Assembly: GCF_049942825.1 (NCBI RefSeq)
Contig: NZ_CP187970.1
Span: 2,666,001-2,730,000 of the forward strand
DNA from: Paenibacillus_G sp049942825
GTDB taxonomy: Bacteria > Bacillota > Bacilli > Paenibacillales > NBRC-103111
DNA length: 64,000 nucleotides
Direction of reading: 5' to 3'
Part shown: positions 44,577 to 55,100 of the stretch, piece after piece
How the letters are laid out: each line of letters begins with the position of its first letter
Position numbering within the stretch: position 1 is the stretch's first letter
Translations under genes and position numbers: made by a program
The notes under the pieces: generated by a model
Told to the model about the DNA's origin: nothing
What the model saw: only the letters and a program-made list of their open reading frames with translations
Database searches by the model: none

Positions 44577-47500
44577 TTGAACAAAAAGAACATTCGTTTC
44601 AGCCTGATCCATATGATCATCCTTTCCTTAGTGCTGTCGACAGGGTGCCCTGGAATCCGACTTGATAGAGCATATGCTGATGATTTTCCAGCCATGAATG
44701 CTAATAATACGGTTACGACCGCTGCCTCATCGGTATATGCGAATCCCGTGAAGCCGGATTTTAGACCCGCGAATGCTATGATGACGGGAACAAACCCTGT
44801 TACATCGATGGTATATGCGAATACCATTGAGAATCCCGGCTTTGAAACCGGAGACATGACCGGTTGGACGGTGATCGAAGGAAGTGCATTCGGTCCTGAC
44901 AGCGTATCGGACGAAACCATGTTCTGGGCTGAAGGGATTCCCTATGGGCAGGAAGGCACCTACCATCTAAATGGATGGAAGTATGAAGAATCGGCCACAG
45001 GAAGGGTACGTTCTTCCACCTTCACCTTAGGCGGTTCCGGATGGATTACCTTTATGCTCGGCGGCGGCAGACACACGGATCGGGATTATATTGAAATCGG
45101 CAATGCGAATACGGGTGAAGTGCTGGCACGCTATGGCAATACGGAGTGGAGCGCGGAGAATTTCCCGAACGTAGAGCTTGGCCTGCATTTGGCCAACCTG
45201 GTGAAGTATAAGGCCGATTTGAGCTCCTATATCGGACAGCATCTGTATATCGATATCGTAGATCACGGCACTTCGGATTGGGGACTGCTGTTCGCCGATG
45301 CCATCCATACATACCATGAGAACAAACCAAGTGAGGGCGTTAGGGCAGATAATTTGTACGATCCGGGCGTGAAGGAAATTCAAAATCCCGGCTTTGAAAC
45401 GGGAGATCTGAGCGGCTGGACCGTTGTGGAAGGAGATGCTTTCGGTCCTAGCAGCGTATCGAATGAAACGACCTATTGGGATGAGAAGATTCCTTATAAC
45501 CAAGAAGGCCAACATCATCTGAACGGTTGGAAATACCCGGAGGAGAAGACGGGGAAGCTTCGTTCGACTGCCTTTAAGCTGGGCGGAACCGGCTGGATTA
45601 CGTTCCGACTAGGAGGCGGCAAACATACGGATTTGGCCCATATCGATGTCTATGATGCCAAGACCGGCGAGCTGGTGGCGCGTTACGGAAACACGGAATT
45701 CTCTGAGCTGAACTTCCCGCATGTCGACCAGGGTCTTCGGCTTGCGAATATGGTGCAGTATAGAGCGGATTTGCGGTCGTATATAGGTGAGAACTTATAT
45801 CTGGAGATTGTAGACGATGCCACAAGTGACTGGGGAGTCGTCTTCGCCGACGATTTCAGGACTTATCTCACGGATACACCGACAGGTGGTGTCCTTGCGA
45901 AGAATCTGTACCATCCCGTCCGGTACGAGCTGCGCAATCCCGGCTTCGAAACAGGCACACTGCTGGGCTGGACGGTTGTCGCCGGCACTGCCTTCGGACC
46001 GGGCAGCGTGTCCGGCGATCCGACCTGGTGGGATGAGAACATCCCCTATGGCCAGGAAGGCAGCTATCATCTTGACGGCTGGAGATATGACGAGAAGAAC
46101 ACCGGGATCCTGCGCTCGTCTACGTTCACCTTGGGCGGAAGCGGCTGGATTACGTTTAAGCTGGGCGGCGGCAAACACACCGATCTTGTACATCTGAACC
46201 TATACAATGCGGATACGGATGAGCTCATCGCCCGTTACGGAAATACGGAGTTCAATGATGGGAATTTCCCGAACATTGAACAAGGGATGCGGCTTGCCAA
46301 CATGGTTCAGTACAGGGCGGACCTGTCCAAGTACCTGGGCGAGAACCTCTATCTAGAGCTGGTCGACAATGCCGATTCGGATTGGGGGATGATGTTTGCG
46401 GATGCTTTCTTTACCTACCATGAATCGGTTCCGACGGATGGCGTTCTTGCAGCCAATTTATACTCGTCCACGCCGGAGACTCTTGAAAATCCAGGTTTTG
46501 AGACCGGTGATTGGAGCGGTTGGACCTTGGAAGGCGAAGCATTTACCGGCGCGCTGACCGATCAGTCCAGCTTTGGTGACCCTGCAGCGCCCTATGGACA
46601 GGAGGGTACCTATCATGTGTCCGGCTATGGTAAAGCGGACCAAGCTACGGGAACGTTAACGTCCCGTCCCTTCAGGCTCGGCGGAACGGGATTCGTCTCT
46701 TTTCTTGTAGGCGGCGGAGCTAACCCGAACCACCTTTACGTGGCCCTGGTCCGGGCTTCCGATCAAGCCGTGTTGATGAAAGCGACCGGGACCCAGTCGG
46801 AGCAGTATACCCGCACCCGTTGGGATGCAGCGCCTTATCTCGGCCAGGAGGTCTATATTCAAGTTGTAGACGGGGATCCGGCCGGACATATCAATGTCGA
46901 TGATTTTCAGGTCAAAGGATCCGGTCTGATCGGCAGCTGGCATTTGGACGAAGGTCAGGGAGCGGCGGCCAAGGACGATGTCCGCAATAAGAATGATGCG
47001 GTTCACTATGTATTCAACAATGCCAAATACAAACCGAACAGTGAACCTTTATGGAGACAAGGCGCGGCCGGCAAAGGGCTGCTCTTTGATGGCTACTCCA
47101 CTTGGATAGCCAGACCTGCGAATGAAATCGCCAAGCCTACGGATGAAATCACCATCGAATCCTGGGTTGCCCCCAGGTCTTATGAGTGGGGGGATGGGGG
47201 AAAGCTGTCGGCGATCGTCAATCAATATGACAGTGATACCCGCACCGGCTACATCCTTGGCATGGGCCGTCATGGCAAGTGGTCGTTCCAGGCAGGGATT
47301 AACGGGAAATGGACGGAAGTATGGGCCGATGAAGACAAGCCGCTCCCCAAGTTCGAGTGGTCTCACATCGCTGCTACCTACAGTAAAACCGACGGGAAGT
47401 TGAAGCTGTATTTGAATGGCGAATTGGCAGGTACCTCAGCAGCGGAGAAGAAGCTCCCCCTCTCTCCGGCGAACCAAGATTTTATGATCGGCAAAAATAA

Positions 47501-50500
47501 CTCCGGCGTTGTGATTAACGGGGCCTTCACCGCCAATATGTTTAACGGCATGATCGATGAAGTGAAGGTGTTCAATCGGTCTCTGACTCCAGAGGAAATT
47601 CAAAACGACTATCATACCGTCACGTCGAATTTTGAGGGAGGCATTGCTCCTGCGCCTTCCATGGACTTTGACCGGAGCGTGTACGATGGAGACCGCTATC
47701 GGCCCCAGTATCATTTGATCGCGCCCGGCCACTGGATGAATGAGCCGCACGCTCCGCTCTACTTTGACGGCAAGTATCATATCTTCTATCAGTTTAATCC
47801 GCAGGGTCCTTACTGGCATCAGATTCATTGGGGGCATGCGGTGAGCGAGGATATGGTGCACTGGAAGGATATGCCGGTTGCTCTTGCCCCGGAAGCGGGT
47901 TCGGAAACCCCGGACGGGGTGTGGTCCGGCAGCGCGGTTGTCGACGACGATGGCAATCCTGCGTTGTTCTTTACGGCAGGGGATGACAAGGCTTCGCCTA
48001 ACCAGGCGACGGGACTTGCCAGGAGCACCTTCACGAAAGACGGTGATGTCAACCTGAAGAATTGGGTTTACCACGGAACACCGGTCACCACTCAAGCGCC
48101 TAACCTGCCGGCGGACGAAGGCGAAGTGTGGTTCGGCAATTTCCGGGACCCATACGTATGGAAGGACGGGAACACGTGGTACCAATTGGTGGGGTCCGGA
48201 ATCAAGAATGTAGGCGGAACGGCATTGCTGTATACCTCGGAGGATATGGTTCACTGGACTTACCAAGGTCCGTTCTTCGCCGGCAATTATGAGAAGTACC
48301 ATAAAACCGGGCAGGTGTGGGAGCTTCCGGTATTCCTGCCGCTGGGCAAAGACAGCAATGGAACGATGAAATATGCCTTTTTTATTAATCCGTGGTTCGA
48401 CCACTATGATGCAGATAATGTGAAGTATGTCTTCCACTGGATTGGTACCTGGGATAAAGCCAACAACAAGTTCGTCCCCGACCACGAGGAACCCCGCATG
48501 TTCGATTTTGGCGAACATTTTACCGGTCCGAGCGGTATGGTGGATGGTCAAGGACGTTCGATCCTGTTCAGCATTACCCAGGATCGACGTACAGAACAGC
48601 AGCATGCGGATTCAGGCTGGGCGCATAATGGCGGGCTGCCGCTCGAGTTATCCTTACGCAGTGACGGCACGCTCGGTGTGGAGCCGATTACAGAGCTTCA
48701 ATCTCTCCGCGGCCGGAAGCTGGTAGATCTGTCGCAGGCTTCCATAGGAGCCGCCAATGCCAAGCTGGCTCGAGTGCAGGGCGACATGCTGGAGGTTGTC
48801 CTGGAAGCCAGAATCGGTGCAGCGAACAAGGTTGGTATTTCGCTGCGGAAGACCGCCGACGGCAAGGAGGAGACCCGATTGGTTTATGATGCGGATCAGC
48901 AGCTTCTGAACCTGGACAGATGGAAATCTTCTCTGGATCCGGATGTGCAGAAGGGGATCCAGAGCGGCAGGATGGAGCTCGATGGGGATGTATTAAAGCT
49001 GCATATCTATCTCGATCGCTCGATGCTGGAGGCCTATGCCAACGGGAAGAACAGCATCACCTCCCGGATTTATCCGACACGTGCCGATGCACTCGGCCTT
49101 CGCTTGTGGAGCGAAGGGGGACAAGCCTCCATTGAGAAATTGCAGGTATGGGAGATGAATTCCGCCTATGGAGATACGGTACCAGCGAGCTGGCCGGCTC
49201 CCGAGGTTCAGAAGACGCCTGTCGGCGAACTGCCCAATGCCGATTTCGAGAAGGGCGATTTGTCCGGATGGACTGTGGAAGGCAATGCATTTTCCAATCG
49301 GAATGTCGTGAAGGTGAATGATTGGGGTTGGGGCGGGCCCTTTAACCAGGCCTCGGCTGCCAAGGACCCCGAGCGCTATCATTTGTGGGGATTTACACCG
49401 GAGATCGGGGATTCTGCGACAGGTTCCCTGACAACTCAACCCTTTACGTTAGGCGGGGAAGGCAGGATCAGCTTCCTGGTTGGCGGCGGCAAGGATATCG
49501 ACAAACTTTATGCTGCTCTGGTTCGTGCTTCGGACGGCCAGATTCTAATGAAAGAGACCGGAGACAACAATGAGGCCTACCGCCGTGTAACGTGGGATGC
49601 TTCGGCGTATAAGGGAGAGCTCCTTTATATTCAGGTCGTCGACCAGGCGACAGGTGGCTGGGGGCATATCAATTTTGACAATCTGAATGTTCCGGTGGCG
49701 TTGAAGGGAAACAGCCGCCCCGGCACTGCCGGCGGGATAGCCATTGATCCGAGACCGGAGGTGGTGAACCTCCCGCAGGCCGATCATGATGGCAAAGTTG
49801 CCGTTTCGATTGCCGGTGATGCCAAGCAGGTCGTTCTTCCCGCGGATGCAGCCGCCATAACCAACAAGAATATCATCGAGATTTCCAATGACCATCTGAC
49901 GGTTACCATCCCAGGCAGCGTTCTGGTGAAACTGCAAAGTTTCCTCCCGGCAGATGAACGGAAAGATGCGACGATCCTTCTTAGAATGGAGCCCGTGTCT
50001 GCATCGGATCAAACCATGCTGCTTAACAAAGCGGGAGAGAAGTCGCATGCGAAGCTGACCGCTGCCGGGGATATGCTTGAATTTTCGCTTGCCATTGTTG
50101 GCAAAGACGGAGTGGAAAAGACACTATCCCAGTTTGACGAAACGATTGTAATTTCATTTACACTCTTACCTGATGTCAAGACAGAGCTTCTGGGCGCCTA
50201 CTGCATCGAAGATGACGGTTCTATGGAGTATGCGGGGGGCCGGATGGAGGACGGCAAGTGGACTGCGCACATCAGCCATTTCAGCAAGTATGCCGTTGTC
50301 CACTACGACAAGAGCTTCTCGGATGTGAGCGATTCATTCTGGGCGGCGGGAGTCATTAAGGAAATGGCGGCCAAACACATCTTGGACGGGATCAGTGAAA
50401 CGCAGTTCGCGCCGAACCAGCCGGTGACTCGCGCCGAATTCACCGCCTTGATTGTGCGGGCACTTGGCCTTGGTGCACAAGGGGCCGTGATGTTCACTGA

Positions 50501-50852
50501 CGTGTCGCCAACAAGCTGGTACGCAGGTGTTGTGGCTGCTGCCAGCGAAGCGGGCATCGTGACCGGACTCTCGGAGACCAGCTTCGCACCGGATGCGGTC
50601 ATAACCCGAGAGGAGATGGCGATCATGCTTGTACGTGCCTATGGGAAGCACGCTAAAAGCTCCCAGGCGGACGTGGTCCAAGCCAAAGGCTTTGCTGACG
50701 AAGGAACCGTCAGCACCTGGGCGCTGGATGCAGTAAGAAAGGCGCAGGCACTGGAGCTGATTAACGGACGCGGCGACGGTCTATTCGTGCCCAAAGATCA
50801 GGTGACCCGCGCGGAGAGCGCACAGGTGATAGCTAATTTGATGGCGTGGTAA
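44577..50852 (+). CDS. Giant SLH-anchored GH32 fructan-active protein with five carbohydrate-binding-like modules
   Basis: A 2091-residue exported protein from TTG with GGGAGGAC upstream. Order: signal peptide (to about 36); four modules starting at about 85, 269, 453 and 637, each opening NPGFETGxxxGWT; a LamG/concanavalin domain (about 783-1015); a GH32 propeller (about 1041-1350) and its sandwich to about 1535; a fifth module (about 1549-1705, NADFEKGDLSGWTVEGNAF); a linker; and three SLH domains (about 1911-2091) that would hold it on the cell wall. The modules resemble the CBM38-type inulin-binding modules of cycloinulooligosaccharide fructanotransferases. Catalytic motifs: FRDP (Asp1191) and WELP (Glu1249) are kept, but the nucleophile motif reads WMNEPHAP, with Glu1056 instead of Asp. 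Confidence 0.9.
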   Translation: MNKKNIRFSLIHMIILSLVLSTGCPGIRLDRAYADDFPAMNANNTVTTAASSVYANPVKPDFRPANAMMTGTNPVTSMVYANTIENPGFETGDMTGWTVIEGSAFGPDSVSDETMFWAEGIPYGQEGTYHLNGWKYEESATGRVRSSTFTLGGSGWITFMLGGGRHTDRDYIEIGNANTGEVLARYGNTEWSAENFPNVELGLHLANLVKYKADLSSYIGQHLYIDIVDHGTSDWGLLFADAIHTYHENKPSEGVRADNLYDPGVKEIQNPGFETGDLSGWTVVEGDAFGPSSVSNETTYWDEKIPYNQEGQHHLNGWKYPEEKTGKLRSTAFKLGGTGWITFRLGGGKHTDLAHIDVYDAKTGELVARYGNTEFSELNFPHVDQGLRLANMVQYRADLRSYIGENLYLEIVDDATSDWGVVFADDFRTYLTDTPTGGVLAKNLYHPVRYELRNPGFETGTLLGWTVVAGTAFGPGSVSGDPTWWDENIPYGQEGSYHLDGWRYDEKNTGILRSSTFTLGGSGWITFKLGGGKHTDLVHLNLYNADTDELIARYGNTEFNDGNFPNIEQGMRLANMVQYRADLSKYLGENLYLELVDNADSDWGMMFADAFFTYHESVPTDGVLAANLYSSTPETLENPGFETGDWSGWTLEGEAFTGALTDQSSFGDPAAPYGQEGTYHVSGYGKADQATGTLTSRPFRLGGTGFVSFLVGGGANPNHLYVALVRASDQAVLMKATGTQSEQYTRTRWDAAPYLGQEVYIQVVDGDPAGHINVDDFQVKGSGLIGSWHLDEGQGAAAKDDVRNKNDAVHYVFNNAKYKPNSEPLWRQGAAGKGLLFDGYSTWIARPANEIAKPTDEITIESWVAPRSYEWGDGGKLSAIVNQYDSDTRTGYILGMGRHGKWSFQAGINGKWTEVWADEDKPLPKFEWSHIAATYSKTDGKLKLYLNGELAGTSAAEKKLPLSPANQDFMIGKNNSGVVINGAFTANMFNGMIDEVKVFNRSLTPEEIQNDYHTVTSNFEGGIAPAPSMDFDRSVYDGDRYRPQYHLIAPGHWMNEPHAPLYFDGKYHIFYQFNPQGPYWHQIHWGHAVSEDMVHWKDMPVALAPEAGSETPDGVWSGSAVVDDDGNPALFFTAGDDKASPNQATGLARSTFTKDGDVNLKNWVYHGTPVTTQAPNLPADEGEVWFGNFRDPYVWKDGNTWYQLVGSGIKNVGGTALLYTSEDMVHWTYQGPFFAGNYEKYHKTGQVWELPVFLPLGKDSNGTMKYAFFINPWFDHYDADNVKYVFHWIGTWDKANNKFVPDHEEPRMFDFGEHFTGPSGMVDGQGRSILFSITQDRRTEQQHADSGWAHNGGLPLELSLRSDGTLGVEPITELQSLRGRKLVDLSQASIGAANAKLARVQGDMLEVVLEARIGAANKVGISLRKTADGKEETRLVYDADQQLLNLDRWKSSLDPDVQKGIQSGRMELDGDVLKLHIYLDRSMLEAYANGKNSITSRIYPTRADALGLRLWSEGGQASIEKLQVWEMNSAYGDTVPASWPAPEVQKTPVGELPNADFEKGDLSGWTVEGNAFSNRNVVKVNDWGWGGPFNQASAAKDPERYHLWGFTPEIGDSATGSLTTQPFTLGGEGRISFLVGGGKDIDKLYAALVRASDGQILMKETGDNNEAYRRVTWDASAYKGELLYIQVVDQATGGWGHINFDNLNVPVALKGNSRPGTAGGIAIDPRPEVVNLPQADHDGKVAVSIAGDAKQVVLPADAAAITNKNIIEISNDHLTVTIPGSVLVKLQSFLPADERKDATILLRMEPVSASDQTMLLNKAGEKSHAKLTAAGDMLEFSLAIVGKDGVEKTLSQFDETIVISFTLLPDVKTELLGAYCIEDDGSMEYAGGRMEDGKWTAHISHFSKYAVVHYDKSFSDVSDSFWAAGVIKEMAAKHILDGISETQFAPNQPVTRAEFTALIVRALGLGAQGAVMFTDVSPTSWYAGVVAAASEAGIVTGLSETSFAPDAVITREEMAIMLVRAYGKHAKSSQADVVQAKGFADEGTVSTWALDAVRKAQALELINGRGDGLFVPKDQVTRAESAQVIANLMAW
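44829..46910 (+). repeat. Four coding repeats with exact 552-bp period
   Basis: The codon before NPGFETG falls at 44829, 45381, 45933 and 46485, exactly 552 bp (184 codons) apart. Units 1-3 are close in protein sequence throughout (WDEKIPYNQEG/WDENIPYGQEG, WITFRLGGGKHTD, FADDFRTYLTD); unit 4 is shorter (about 145 residues) and diverged and looks more like the C-terminal module. Units 1-3 probably arose by in-frame duplication. Confidence 0.9.
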
Positions 50853-50920
50853 GGGCGGGGTACGGTTCATGACGTTGAAGGGGACTGGACTCTCAAGCTT
50901 AGAAGGCGGGGTGAATCCTC

Positions 50921-51805
50921 TTGAGGATGGAAGTGGAAGACATCATTCGTGCAGTACCCGAGCTAAACCGCGAACGGTTGGGCTTTGAAACACTGGGAGG
51001 GGGCCTGTGCAACGAAACCTATAAGGTATACACCAAAGAGAAGGCCTACGTGCTTCGCATCAACAGCAGGCAAAATGAATATTTAAACCTGACCCGCCGC
51101 TCAGAGACCGAAGTGATGAAGATGGCAAACCGTGAGGGATTTGCGCCTAAAGTCATCTCTAGCGCTGCTCCTGAACAATTTGTAGTTACGGAGTTCATCG
51201 AAGGCCGCATGTTAGCGAAGGATGATCTGAAGAACCCTGCCGTCAAAGGAATGATCATGGATCGTCTCAAGCGAATACACCGCATGGAGGATCAGGGAAG
51301 AATATGCAGCCCCTACGACTTGATTCATGGCTATTTGAAAGGCGCCGATTCGTTTCAAGTCAAGCATCCGGAGGGGCTAAACCGAATCTTGCATCGAGTG
51401 GAGACCATTGCGCATAGGCGGAGTAATGACAAAGAATATAACAACAAGTTCTGCCACAATGATTCCTTCTTGTGCAACATGATCTATACCGGCGACCAGC
51501 TGCAAATCATAGATTGGGAATTGTCGGGGATGGGGGATGTGTTTTTTGAGTTGACTCTTATTCCGTTCACAAACCAATTCAGTGAAGGGGAGGAGCGGGA
51601 ATGGCTTGGGTTATATTTCGGACATGCCGAAGAGGATGCCTTTCACATTCTGCAGGACATGAAATACGTTTCCATGGTCCGTGAGGTTGCGTGGGGCTTA
51701 TTCTACAGTGGACTTACGAAGGACTCAAACCATCATGAATTTGATTATTACAAATTTGCTGAATCTTGCATCCAGCGAATAGAACAAGGGATTTATCAGC
51801 TATGA
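50921..51805 (+). CDS. Choline/aminoglycoside-kinase-fold phosphotransferase
   Basis: A 294-residue soluble protein (TTG start; a GAAGGCGGGGTG stretch lies upstream). It has the APH/choline-kinase fold: a glycine-rich loop GGGLCNETYKV, the ATP-lysine strand YVLRINS, the catalytic loop FCHNDSFLCNMI (HxDxxxxN-like with HND) and the metal Asp in IIDWELSGMGDVFFEL, closest to the choline/ethanolamine kinase branch. The phosphate acceptor cannot be told. It lies in the same orientation between two fructan enzymes with only 69 bp to the giant GH32 gene, so a role with a sugar or cell-surface substrate is possible but unproven. Confidence 0.85.
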   Translation: MRMEVEDIIRAVPELNRERLGFETLGGGLCNETYKVYTKEKAYVLRINSRQNEYLNLTRRSETEVMKMANREGFAPKVISSAAPEQFVVTEFIEGRMLAKDDLKNPAVKGMIMDRLKRIHRMEDQGRICSPYDLIHGYLKGADSFQVKHPEGLNRILHRVETIAHRRSNDKEYNNKFCHNDSFLCNMIYTGDQLQIIDWELSGMGDVFFELTLIPFTNQFSEGEEREWLGLYFGHAEEDAFHILQDMKYVSMVREVAWGLFYSGLTKDSNHHEFDYYKFAESCIQRIEQGIYQL

Positions 51806-51872
51806 CAGCGACAAATACACGTCCGCCCAGGGAAAGCGATAATAGGGTTCTTGGGGGTCTGGGCAGCGGGTG

Positions 51873-52040
51873 ATGCATGTGATCGATGGGGCAGACCGCA
51901 CAACAGGCTTGGAGCAGGCGAGTACGGATGTACTCGCCGCCGCCTATCAAGAGGCGCTTGCGCTCGGGCTTAGCAGGGAGTTCATCCTTCTGCTGGAAAA
52001 GGAACTGTTACGAAGAGCGTCCGAGCGACGAGGTTCCTGA
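51873..52040 (+). CDS. sda: Sda-like sporulation checkpoint protein
   Basis: A 55-residue ORF hidden between two large genes. Its last 40 residues read STDVLAAAYQEALALGLSRE and FILLLEKELLRRAS, aligning without gaps to B. subtilis Sda ([20 protein letters not shown] then DFIELIENEIKRRS), a helical hairpin that blocks the sporulation kinase KinA when DNA replication is disturbed. Key hydrophobic and acidic positions (the Leu-Leu-xx-Y, LxRxFIxLxExExxRR pattern) are kept. The N-terminal extension of about 17 residues is unusual and the true start may be the GTG at 51879 or later; the ribosome site is weak. Confidence 0.72.
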   Translation: MHVIDGADRTTGLEQASTDVLAAAYQEALALGLSREFILLLEKELLRRASERRGS

Positions 52041-52174
52041 GAACGATATCCAAGTAGGAGAGGGGGTGATGGATGCCGCAATTCGGAATGATCGTAATCA
52101 TCAAGGAGGGAACGAACTTACGGAGATTCATGTATGCGGTTACATCAGTTGACGATGAAAAAGGAGGAAATGCT

Positions 52175-55100
52175 TTGTTTCAAAGTAAAAAATGGCTAAG
52201 CATCATGCTCTCTATGACGTTAGGTCTCATATCCTGCCCCGCCTATCAACAGACCCATGCGGCTGCGACCACCGTTGCCCAGTGGAAGTTTGACGAAGGA
52301 AGCGGGAACACGACGAAGGAAGCGGTGGGAAATACGAACGACCCCATACACTATGTGTTTAATAACGCGGTTTATAAACCGTCCAGCGCCCCCGAATGGA
52401 AAGCGGACGGCATCTTAGGCAGTGCCTTATTATTCGACGGCTACTCCACTTGGGTAACGCACAACCCGATTGCCACGCCTTCGACGGCGATGACCATCGA
52501 GACCTGGGTCGCCCCCCGGGCCTATGAATGGGGGGATAACGGGATGCTGTCGGCCATCGTCAATCAGCATGATAAACCCGCCAAACAGGGATTTGTGCTG
52601 GGGGTCTTTCGTGGAGGCACCTGGTCGCTGCAAATCGGGTCAGGCGGAAATTGGTATGAGCTGTGGGCTTACGAGCCGCTCCCCAAATACGAATGGTCGC
52701 ATCTTACAGCCACGGTGGACGGAACGCAAGGGACGATGAAGCTGTATTTGAATGGGCAGCAGGTCGCATCGCGCAGTATTCCTGCCAATTCAACGATCAC
52801 TCCTTCTGCTAATAACTTGCTGATCGGCAAGAACAACCAGAGCACACCGCTCGCTGTGTTCCCTCTGAATATGTTTAACGGTCTCATTGATGAAGTGAAG
52901 ATTCGGAGCGGAGCTGCCAGCGCGGCGGAGGTGCAAAGTTCTTACCAGAGCTATTTGACCCAGCTGGGCGGGAATATGCCAACGCCTGACCTAGGCTTTG
53001 ACCGAAGCTCGTACAATGGGGACAAATACCGTCCCACTTATCATGCTATCGCACCGGGCCATTGGATGAACGAACCCCATGCGCCACTCTATTATAACGG
53101 ACAATACCATCTCTTTTATCAAAACAACCAACACGGCCCTTATTGGCACAATATGCATTGGGGACACTGGGTGAGCAACGACATGGTGCACTGGCGGGAT
53201 CTTCCGCCGGCGGTATCGCCGGAGCTGTTCCAGGTGGACCCGGATGGCGACTGGACGGGAAGCTCCGTCATAGACGATGCCGGGAACCCTACGCTGTTCT
53301 TCACGGCCGGTAATGATGCCAAGCCCTATATCGGCAGCAATCAGAATATCGGTGTGGCACGGAGCACGGTGAAGCAGGATGGCGACAACGATTTGAAGAA
53401 GTGGATCAAAGAATCCAAGCTTGCGGTTACTCAGCAGCCAGGCCAAGGAAAAATCGGTGAGTTCCGTGATCCTTATGTATTCAAGGATGGTTCGACATGG
53501 TTCATGCTGGTAGGGACGGGGATCGATGGTCAAGGCGGCACCGCCGCTGTTTACTCCACGTCAGATTCCAATCTCATGAATTGGACCTACCGGGGGCCAT
53601 TGTATCAATCGAATACGGCTGTATATCCCCACCTGGGAACGGTATGGGAGCTTCCCGTGCTGCTGCCTCTGGGCAATGGCAAGCACCTGCTCGCCATTAG
53701 TCCGGTCGGGTCTGGAGCGGACGTTGAAGTATACTACTGGATCGGCACCTGGAACAGCGGCACCGCCAAATTCACCCCGGATCAACCGGCTCCGCAATTG
53801 ATGGATTTCGGCGATTTCAAATTCACGGGTCCGAGCGCTTTTGTTGACCCGGTCTTGGGACGGAATATCCTGTTTACGATTGCACAGGGAGAGAGATCTT
53901 CTCAGGAAGAATCCGATGCAGGTTGGGCGCATAATGCCGGCCTGCCGGTGGAATTGAGTCTCCGGCCGGACGGTAAGCTGGGGATCAACCCTATCCGCGA
54001 GCTGCAGTCACTACGCGGTCAGCAGCTGGTTAATATCACGACGGATACCAGTTTTGCCGCGGCGAACACCGCTCTCTCCGCAGTATCGGGTGATACCTTG
54101 GAGATTGAAATGGAGCTCGCCAGAGGGGCTGCGGATCAAGTAGGCATCAAAGTACGCCGATCTCCAAACGGGGAGGAAGAAACCTTGCTGTATTACAAGA
54201 ACAGCGCGGATGAATACGGAGTGAACCGGACCAAAACGGTCGCGGGTACGAACAAGGGGATCCAAAAGGGCACCGTAGATATCGGGAATGAAAATGTAAA
54301 GCTGCATGTTTTTCTGGATAAATCCATGGTGGAGTCTTACTTGAACGGATTAAAATCCATCACGACGCGCACGTATTCCACGCGTGAGGATGCTAAAGGC
54401 CTGCAGTTATGGGCGGATACCAATACGGATTCCATTGTCGTAAAGTCGCTAAAGGTCTGGAGCATGAACTCGGCTTACGTACAGACTCCGGCGAGCGGCG
54501 TAACACTGTCTCCGGCAAGCCTCCAAGTGACCGTGGGCGAAAAAAAACCGTTACAGGCGACGGTGGCTCCATCAAATGCGACGAACAAGAACGTGACCTG
54601 GACTTCGAGCAATCCCGGCGTCGCAACGGTTGTCAATGGTGTGGTCATCGGCAAGTCGGCAGGCACCGCAACGATCACGGTCAAAACCCGTGATGGTGCC
54701 AAAACGGCAGCAAGCGCGATTACCGTTGCCGCGCCGGCTTCGTCCGCGAATTTGACGAACGGAGGATTTGAATCCGGCAATCTAAGCGGCTGGATAGTTG
54801 AAAGCGGGAATGCATTCTCAGATGCGGCGGTGACGAATCAATCCGTGTTCTGGGAGACACAGCCATTCAACCACAAAGGCACGTATCATCTCTGGGGTAT
54901 GAAAAACGGAGACGAAGCAGCAGGCGTTCTGAAGTCGCAAAACTTCACATTAGGCGGCAATGGTCAGATCAGCTTCCTGGTCGGCGGAGGTTCCGACATC
55001 GACAAGCTCTACGTATCCTTCCACCGGGCTTCGGACGGAAAAGAATTATTCCGGTCGACGGGACCCGGCACCTACTGGAACTGGCAAAGCAGTAAAGGCG

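Noticed and set aside
44577..46910. Possible CRISPR or satellite array because of strict periodicity
   Set aside because: The repeats are 552 bp, coding and in frame; no short repeat/spacer structure occurs anywhere in the window.
47436..48605. 389-codon minus-strand ORF inside the giant GH32 gene
   Set aside because: Antisense to the conserved catalytic domain, no recognisable family.
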